Source: Bedellia somnulentella
Taxonomy: Eukaryota; Arthropoda; Insecta; Lepidoptera; Bedelliidae
Assembly (NCBI GenBank): GCA_963576735.1
Contig: OY755197.1
Location: forward strand, 5,778,501-5,842,500
Length of the DNA: 64,000 nucleotides
Direction: 5' to 3'
Shown here: positions 57,601-64,000 of the stretch, piece by piece
How positions within the stretch are numbered: position 1 is the first letter of the stretch
Layout of the letters: the number at the start of each line of letters is the position of its first letter
Notes under the pieces: generated by a model
Seen by the model: only the letters and a program-made list of their open reading frames with translations
Told to the model about the DNA's origin: nothing
The model's database searches: none
Made by a program: the position numbers and the translations under genes

Positions 57601-58559
57601 GGGGTCTTTCACTAAATCAGTATTTGGAGTAAACACAATCACGGTATCACCAACCACAGTAGTAAAGTCGGCAAAACCCTCATAGGTAAAAGTTTTCTTG
57701 GGCCCAGGTTCACTTTTCTGTCCAAAAAGCCTTTTGGGTAGTTTAGTTTCTAAGTCAGCTTGAGGAGACAAATTTTTAGATTCAACATTATCAATATAAT
57801 AAAACACAGGGGAAAATTCATTTTTAATAGTAAAAGTTGGTAAATCAAGTTCAGGTTTTACTTTTATAACATTAGGTTCTATTAACTCTTCTTTGATTTT
57901 TGATTCTACTTTGATTTCAGGCTTTTTATCAATCACTTTACTGTTTCTATGTAAAGTGTTAACATTTTCTAATATTGATGGCTTAACTACAAACTTATTT
58001 TCAGCTTGTTGACCAGGACCGTCAAGCAAGTTAAATACTTCGTAACGTGGTATTTCATTGACAGTTTGTACTTTTCTACCTGTGGGCTCTTCCACTAAAT
58101 TATTATTGTCAAATGTCTCTGGTGAAGTTGGAACATTCCAATATTTAAGATTATCATTCGTCAATTTACTTGGATAAACGATTTCCATTCTATCACTAGG
58201 GGCAACATAATCTGTATTTTTTAATACAAACTTATCAGGGTCAATAAATCCTAAATCTTGCTTCACGTTCCATTGTCCATCAAAATTAGTTCGTGTTGGT
58301 TTTACAACAATAGCATCTTCAACATTAGATGGTTTATTGTAGAGAACTAGTGAAGATTTTGTCAATATTTGAGCATAAATACGACCATTGTCCAAGGTGG
58401 TGCCCAAAATTTGCGTAGCAAATTCCGTGGTCACACCATCTTGAATAAATGTTCGAGTCGTTGCTGTCAAGAGTCCAATCAAAGGTTTCACGCTATGATA
58501 TCTTCCGACCCTCGAGTTTAGTTCCCTCTTCTGGTCGTTAACAAGTAAAACAGTCAAAT
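51619..58559 (-). CDS. Gene 2, last coding exon: giant secreted Thr/Ser-rich protein with TYFTT modules
   Basis: A 6.9-kb exon encodes ~2312 residues and ends with a real stop (NSNSL, then TAA). The 5' boundary AAAG|AT at 58559 keeps phase with the exon at 59008-59079, but the pyrimidine tract is weak. A conserved-looking start (QDGVTTEFATQILGTTLDN) is followed by acidic Thr/Ser/Glu-rich sequence. Six TYFTT modules lie at 55095-56920. Then come a basic Arg/Ser/Thr-rich region (~53160-54600), a second ordered-looking block (52480-53000), a Gln run (~52365) and a Pro run (~52150). Furin-like sites are RRAKR (~53605) and VRKR (~51990). No membrane span is seen. A cuticle, peritrophic or apical matrix protein is plausible but unproven, and I recognise no named orthologue. 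Confidence 0.8.
55095..56920 (-). repeat. Six TYFTT protein modules in gene 2
   Basis: Modules centre on LTYLTTYF (~56890), TTYTYFTTFFG (~56395), TTYTFFTTIFVG (~56060), TTFTYFTTLYIG (~55565), TTFTYWTTLYKD (~55420) and TTYTYFTTFYVG (~55165). Each is followed after ~20 residues by SR/SS-x-E/S-x-V/I-TN-I/V-V or a close variant. Spacing between modules varies, so this is a dispersed domain rather than a tandem satellite. Confidence 0.85.
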
Positions 58560-59007
58560 CTTTAGTCGAGTAGTCAAGTCGTCAATATGTCGTGGATATA
58601 AGGATCGTTGTGGAGGTGCAGATAATGTACAAGAATCCGGTATTACAGTTGATGAAGACCACGACCAACCGGGGATTAGATTTGAAAGAGAAAGAAAACA
58701 TACAATTAGAATCGCAACAAATACATAAAATATGATTAAAACACTAGGACACAATGCACAAAACAGTCTACAATAAAGCTATTTGAAGAATAGATTCATT
58801 GCGGTTTCATATCGTGCAGTCACATAAGACAGTTCAGAATAGAATAGAAAGCCAATTATAGAATACAATATCAAGCTTTGGTAATGCCAATTTATAATTT
58901 ACAATAGAGATAAGATGCGTTATTAATAGGAAATTATTTGAGGGTATAAGAAGAAAGACCTTAAGTTTTTTTACATATGTTAGTTTTAGATTGATCTTAT
59001 TACTCAC

Positions 59008-59079
59008 CTCTATCATTTGGGACTGTATCTCTTTTTAATCTTGTTGCTTCAATTTCTGATTCATAGCTATTATCTACAT
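59008..59079 (-). CDS. Gene 2 upstream exon (partial gene)
   Basis: A 72-bp exon between TTTTCAG|AT and GAG|GTGAGT encodes VDNSYESEIEATRLKRDT then VPNDR. The phase (1 at both ends) fits the big exon. RLKR|D is a furin-type cleavage site, as expected for a propeptide end. The signal peptide exon would be further upstream and was not found in the window. Confidence 0.6.
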
Positions 59080-59280
59080 CTGAAAAAAAAGAAAACACAT
59101 AATTAATATTGCCTCTTCGTTAATCTTAGATATGTCAGGATAATGCTGTATTGTTAAAACTTTAGATTTTCCAACAAGAAGAAGAATAATAAAAATGAAT
59201 TTATTTAGGCGTGGTAAGAATTATTTAATCAAAATATAATTAATTGTTACTAATACATAAAAGATAAAAACAGGAAAGAA

Positions 59281-59380
59281 AAAATTCGACACCGGCGGGG
59301 TTCAAACCCGCGGTAAATAAAACAATACGCGGGTAAAAATCCCCACATGAGGTTTTCATGTCAAAAACATTCAAATTATA
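59281..59380. mobile_element. Rearranged SINE-C pieces
   Basis: A minus-strand tRNA-like half (GGGTTTGAACCCCGCCGGTG) lies next to a plus-strand tail (ATCCCCACATGAGGTTTTCA). The opposite orientations imply an inversion or two insertions. Confidence 0.6.
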
Positions 59381-59944
59381 TACTTAATTGTGTCATACAC
59401 AAGAATGAATGAAAGTGTTTATTCTTATTCCAATTTATATTTAGTTTAAGTTTCGCTTAAGTAACATTACATGAACTACAAACAATCAGTTGGTTAGCCG
59501 TAAAAAAAATAACACATAAACTGTAAAATTACACCTAGTGGTTTCAAATTCGGCACAGATGTCTCGTTGAAGAAGTAACAGTGCTTAAACTGCCTTCACC
59601 GTTGCTAAGAATCTTAGGCTCAAAATCCCGGTATTAGAATTTTGCGTGAAACCCTCACAGAATCCTTTCGTGATATTAATTACGGTTTAGTTATCTTTTC
59701 AGGAAGAATCACTTGCTTGTCCGACAAAGTTAAGTAAGCATGATTCCGTGAAGCTTCCACTGTTATCAGCGACGAATGTGGTGAAATATGGCCTAAACTT
59801 GGCCCAAAATTAGTTAGAGCTTCTTGTTGGAGACATTATATTAGCGGTGACAATGATTATGACTGTTCATTTGAATATGGCTATATTTATTGAAGAGGTA
59901 TGTGAAGAAATGGGTTGGTATTAATAATTATTATTTCCACTAGC

Positions 59945-60215
59945 CCTTTCTCCTGTGAGTTGTTGTAAGAGGCGGCTTAAGGTACAGCTAAAGCTTTTTA
60001 AGTAATTTTTGGGCACCCGTTATGCTTTATTTAAAATTTTATTTTAATATGTTAGTAAGCGTTCGAAGCATGAAGAATAAAAGGGCATGTATAAATAACT
60101 TATAGGAAGAATAAATGTAGACGAAGCTCGAAAGGTATCCCAGCATCTTAAATAATGGCAATCAATAGTCTACCTGCCCCAACGGGAACTAATAAAATGA
60201 GTATATTTATGTATG
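59945..60215 (+). mobile_element. Decayed SINE-A piece followed by an RTE 3' fragment
   Basis: TTGTAAGAGGCGGCTTAAGG is a SINE-A remnant. From ~60058 the RTE C-terminus is recognisable (AAGCATGAAGAATAAAAGGG; CCCCAACGGGAACTAATA) and ends in GTATGTATG. Confidence 0.65.
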
Positions 60216-60509
60216 TATGTGAAATAACTGGCGCTTAGAGTATGACTATGTTTCAGGTTGGTACTGATAATATTCTTTCAGTTAAGAAATATTCAGAATA
60301 GTGCCGGAAAATTAGCTCAAATTGAAATAGTATCAACGCGTAAATATTTTAATAGTTTCGAATAGTGGTACGAAACATTTCTCTTCTACCATTCTAGATC
60401 ACCATTCTAAATTTATGGTATCAAAATAATTACTATGCATTATGAATTCCAATACACATACTGTGTCAGTGAAAACGCCATCCTGCTTAGGGCAAAAAGC
60501 AAGTGTTAC

Positions 60510-60542
60510 TGCGCACGCGCGACCTGGTCATCTGCGCATGCG
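60510..60542. promoter_or_regulatory. Paired NRF1/Ewg-like motifs
   Basis: TGCGCACGCGC and TGCGCATGCGT lie 11 bases apart in an otherwise AT-rich region. Both are close to the NRF1 palindrome, whose insect homologue is erect wing. They could mark a promoter upstream of gene 2, but no transcript start is visible. Confidence 0.35.
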
Positions 60543-62361
60543 TCGTGAATAGCGAATAGGACACACTGACATATTCCGATTTATATATCCGGTCTTTATA
60601 ATCGATTTGAAAAAAGAAATACGGTTTTTAGCGCCTGATGGTCCTGTCCTGTGCGTGGCATTCAGCTTTTAACATCGAAGTAGTAAAAGAAAGAAAGTCT
60701 AAGACAGACTAGGTATTGTATAAATAAATGGTTGATCTATTGTTTAATCATATAATCATGGTTGTCAACGGACATTCAAGTCTTTTTTAAAATGAAAGAA
60801 GCATTTCAGAGCACAGCTGTTAAAAGAGTACGCCACTAGAAAAGACAACAAAAAAGAAATATTTTTTTGTCATCTAAAGACAAAGTGACATATGTCAAGA
60901 ACATAGAATAAAGAGTAAGTACATAGTTAGAGAATACTAAGGTCAAGGAGATGAAGATTTGTAGAATTATGTAACTTTGCCATCCTTTTAGAGAAATACA
61001 GCGTGAATCCAATATATTTATCCTATATAATATGATATAAATCATGTGTTTGGTCTAAGTGGAGTAATTTTGATGTTATTTAGGGGTAAAGTCGGGTCTA
61101 GGTTTGCACTATTAATGCACATTACATTATGCCTGAGTGAGTGTCGATTCAATCGGAGGCTATTTGAATATTACAAATACCATGAGAAAAACAATTTCAT
61201 CCCGTTAGTGTCGTTAAGATACCGACTTACGTTATGTATTTTGAATAATTTTTGAACGATGGCGCTAAAGTGGAGACCCATCAATAACCTCCTTTTATTA
61301 ATTTTTTTTTCCTACGCGACTTCAAAAAATGACGTTTTTTTACTCTCATTTAGTCTGAAACTATGGGAACGCTTTTATTTTTTAACTAAACAATATTTCA
61401 AAATATTGTTGCTTTGGCTTGTAGGTTTATAAAAATATCAGCTACATCATATATTTTACTGTGTCTACCCTCTTGTACATCTACATATTTTTATGGCATT
61501 TGGCATCTGTGAACAATAGAATATCCAAGCGCAAATAAGAAAAAAATCCTAGATTTTTTTGGGCTTTGAAATATTTCGAATCCCGAAAGATTACCACCAA
61601 TTTGCCGGAAAAATTCCTAAGCATTCGATGCAAATGATTCGGAATATTTCCCGCCAGCATCTATACGTAGGAGTAAACGCGGCATTTGCAAAACTACATC
61701 TCCGTTTTATATTACCTATAAACCATTTAGTATCGTACTTGTTCACTAACATTCTAGGGCTTTGCCATTTTAAGAATGGACATTTACTTTTATGGCGGGA
61801 AAAGCGGAGTAAAAACTATGCGTGTAAGAAGAGGACAGCTTATAGAACTTTTAGTGTGTTAGAGCGAGATAGATATGTGTGTCACTAGGTTGGCCTAGCC
61901 CTGCGTCCTCTACGCTCTGAGCTGCAACTGCAACACTATAAACTCATAGATTTAACGGAGATTTATTGGAAAAGTATTTAACTATATATTTCGTTTTGGT
62001 TTCCGCTAATATTTTTAATCCAATTTCATGAATTATTTATAAATGATTACAGCGTGAAATTAACTAAAGTACAGACTTTATTGTCGCGATATTATTTTAA
62101 GATCTTTGAAGAAGACATATAACATTAAAATTTAAGCTGGGCATGGTATTTTGTTTATTGATAACCACCCATCTTGAAATCACAGTTAATCGATTCATAC
62201 TACAAAAGTTACAATGTACATAAACATAGATTGATATAATTTTTGGAAAACATTCGACTCAAATCATTCCAAATTATAGTTTAATGTATAATCTTAGACA
62301 GAGTTTAGTTAAAGAGATTTAATAGTAGATGTAGTAGTAGTTCAGAAATCGGCTAAGGACA
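60543..62361. other. Right-end intergenic DNA
   Basis: No gene is supported. A 109-codon plus-strand frame at 61559-61888 has no domain and unremarkable composition. A weak SINE-A remnant (GGAGACCCATCAATAACCTC) is at ~61271. Confidence 0.4.
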
Positions 62362-62512
62362 GCTCCCGTATTTTACCCACTTGTGAGCAATATAGACTCC
62401 TATGGGTGGGTTTGTTTTTTATGCCATGGTTTTTAACCCCCAAAAGATACCTGAGAATAAATAAGTCCGAAGCTCTACCAACACCTTTTTGAAAGTATCA
62501 CCGTGAGTATAA
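62362..62512 (+). mobile_element. Decayed SINE-A 3' part
   Basis: GAAGCTCTACCAACACCTTT and CACCGTGAGTATAAGTG correspond to the SINE-A 3' end. Confidence 0.45.
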
Positions 62513-63811
62513 GTGAACTGTTACGTGGATTACACAGCTGTCCCACGGATTATAATAGGTCCATTTAAATGTCGTAAGTATTGTAAAACACGCTCCCGCG
62601 GATCGGCCCAAACAGTAAGTACTGTAATTTGGATCGTCACGATACGAATAATTGTGTGAAACTCTTTGACATATTTTAAACTGGTTTGCTAATATTTTAA
62701 TTTGTGGGGTGGTGTTGGTATTAAATAATTGAACTCCATGTTACCCCTTATGCTTTTTTAGCTTTTTAATTGAGTGCAGATAGATATATGGTCTGTTTCC
62801 GTATGTTTACCCATATTTTTAAACCTACCTACTTGAGTAGTTTTTTTTTATAATATTGTTATTCAAATAGTCGAAAGCAAAAGAAAACTGCATCTGAACT
62901 AGACTTCAATTCGCATAAAAGGCATAAAATTGACTATTTTATTTCAAATTATAATCGTAAATATTTAACTAGTTCTCATTCAATGTCAGCCATGACGAAT
63001 TGATGAAACTAGAAATTTTAGTCATTCTAGGTTACAAATTATACAGTTTATTAGCTTTTCCACGAGGTTTTATCCGTATTTTATATTATATTTCGCCTAA
63101 CCTTTAAAATCATCAGTTACAATATGAATAGTTAGATTCTTCCTATAGATATTTGTTTTTTTCGGCCGGTTAAGCATAGCAGTATACCAACTATTGTGTG
63201 TTATATGTTATATGATATGTTTATCGAACATGGTGATTAATGTTGACAATGCTCTTTAAGTAATCGGCAAGTGTTTGTATTTTCTTGGGATCATTTTATC
63301 GTTGTCAACGCCATTACTGTCTAATTTTAATTCTTATTCTTAGCGTCTTTGTTTTAGGATTAGAACCGTGAGTATATGTATTTTTTTATCTGAGAGAGAT
63401 GTTAGTTAATAAATAAAAGCTTTTTAATACTCTCCCAAAAACTTGATTACATTCAATAAGGTAGTGAAAAATTCCCTCGTTTATTTATCAACACATTCGC
63501 CGGAAACCTATAAAATGATGTCTTAATGTGATCATTTTATCTGTTCAAGATTATATCTGCCTACCACTACGGGATTGTGTAGGTATTGTTATTCCAACAC
63601 TGACTTAATCCCCAGACGATTGCATAAGTCCTGACTCAGCTTAAGTTCATGATAAATTTTCGTTTGACAAATGACAATGGTATGAGTGTATGTAGAGCCA
63701 ATTCTGGTACATTTTTCATTCTTAACAATTCGTTATGCAACGTTTTTTATATATTTGCAATAAAGGATTTTCTTTTTTCTACATCATTAACAACATATAG
63801 TTTTTATACAA
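62513..63811. other. Intergenic DNA, nothing recognised
   Basis: AT-rich with no supported gene, RNA or repeat. Confidence 0.4.
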
Positions 63812-64000
63812 ACTATACTCACGGACATAAATCTCAAAAAGGGGTAACCAGAACCTCAAAGCAAGAAACTTATCAGCTACATTTGGAAGTTGTATCACAA
63901 GATGGTAGAAATGAAGTATCATTGGTGATTAGTCACCAACCACATCGCACAAAAACCACTTTAAAAAGCCCCATACCCTTAGTCACCTCTTACGACACCC
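63812..64000 (-). mobile_element. SINE-A, cut by the window end
   Basis: On the minus strand it reads from TAAGAGGTGACTAAGGGTAT to CCGTGAGTATA. The 5' head lies beyond the window. Confidence 0.8.

Noticed and set aside
51619..58559. Gene 2's big exon as an upstream exon of gene 1
   Set aside because: It ends in a natural-looking stop with a poly(A) signal ~330 bases on, and I found no good phase-1 donor near its end. Kept as a separate gene, though a joint transcript is not excluded.
58554..58754. Hydrophobic 66-codon minus frame as a signal-peptide exon of gene 2
   Set aside because: It has no ATG start, ends in a stop, and lies in the intron between two phase-matched exons. Its hydrophobicity is tempting but unsupported.
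61559..61888. 109-codon plus-strand frame near the right end
   Set aside because: Its start is not an ATG, the composition is random-looking, and no motif is recognised.

Overview
This window reads as AT-rich nuclear DNA of a moth or butterfly. The genes have introns with GT..AG sites. The introns carry repeats of lepidopteran type: a Lep1-like Helitron ending CTAG, the interspersed repeat with inverted GGTTCCGTA ends, RTE retrotransposon tails in (ATGT)n, and many copies of a ~250-bp SINE-like element. The species cannot be named from sequence alone.

Two host genes lie head-to-tail on the minus strand. Gene 2 (stop at 51619, last exon from 58559, a further exon at 59008-59079, 5' end not found) encodes a very large secreted-looking Thr/Ser/Pro-rich protein with six copies of an aromatic TT-Y-T-Y/F-F-TT module and several furin-like sites. 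Gene 1 (42612 down to 12695) can be followed through 15 exons whose phases all match and total 7536 coding bases (2511 residues). Its order is: a 5.9-kb exon of mucin-like sequence, an EGF-like domain, a SEA domain, two more EGF-like domains, one membrane span, and a cytoplasmic tail made from six small exons. It looks like a mucin-type surface or apical matrix receptor. I do not recognise a named orthologue for either gene.

Between the two genes sits an apparently intact errantivirus (gypsy-type endogenous retrovirus with env), 43620-51077. Its two 300-bp LTRs look identical, it has a CGCG target duplication and a tRNA-Ser primer site, and its gag, pol and env frames are open. It splits what looks like the short GC-rich upstream region of gene 1.

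The left 12 kb is repeat-rich and holds no host gene: two decayed Jockey/CR1-like LINEs, one interrupted by a 598-bp inverted-repeat element and the other abutting a truncated RTE element, which in turn carries a tRNA-headed SINE in its tail. The introns of gene 1 hold the rest of the repeats: about 13 SINE-A copies, RTE tails, four inverted-repeat elements, a Helitron, and decayed duplicate copies of two of the gene's own exons. The right end (59-64 kb) shows only decayed repeats and a possible CG-rich regulatory patch.
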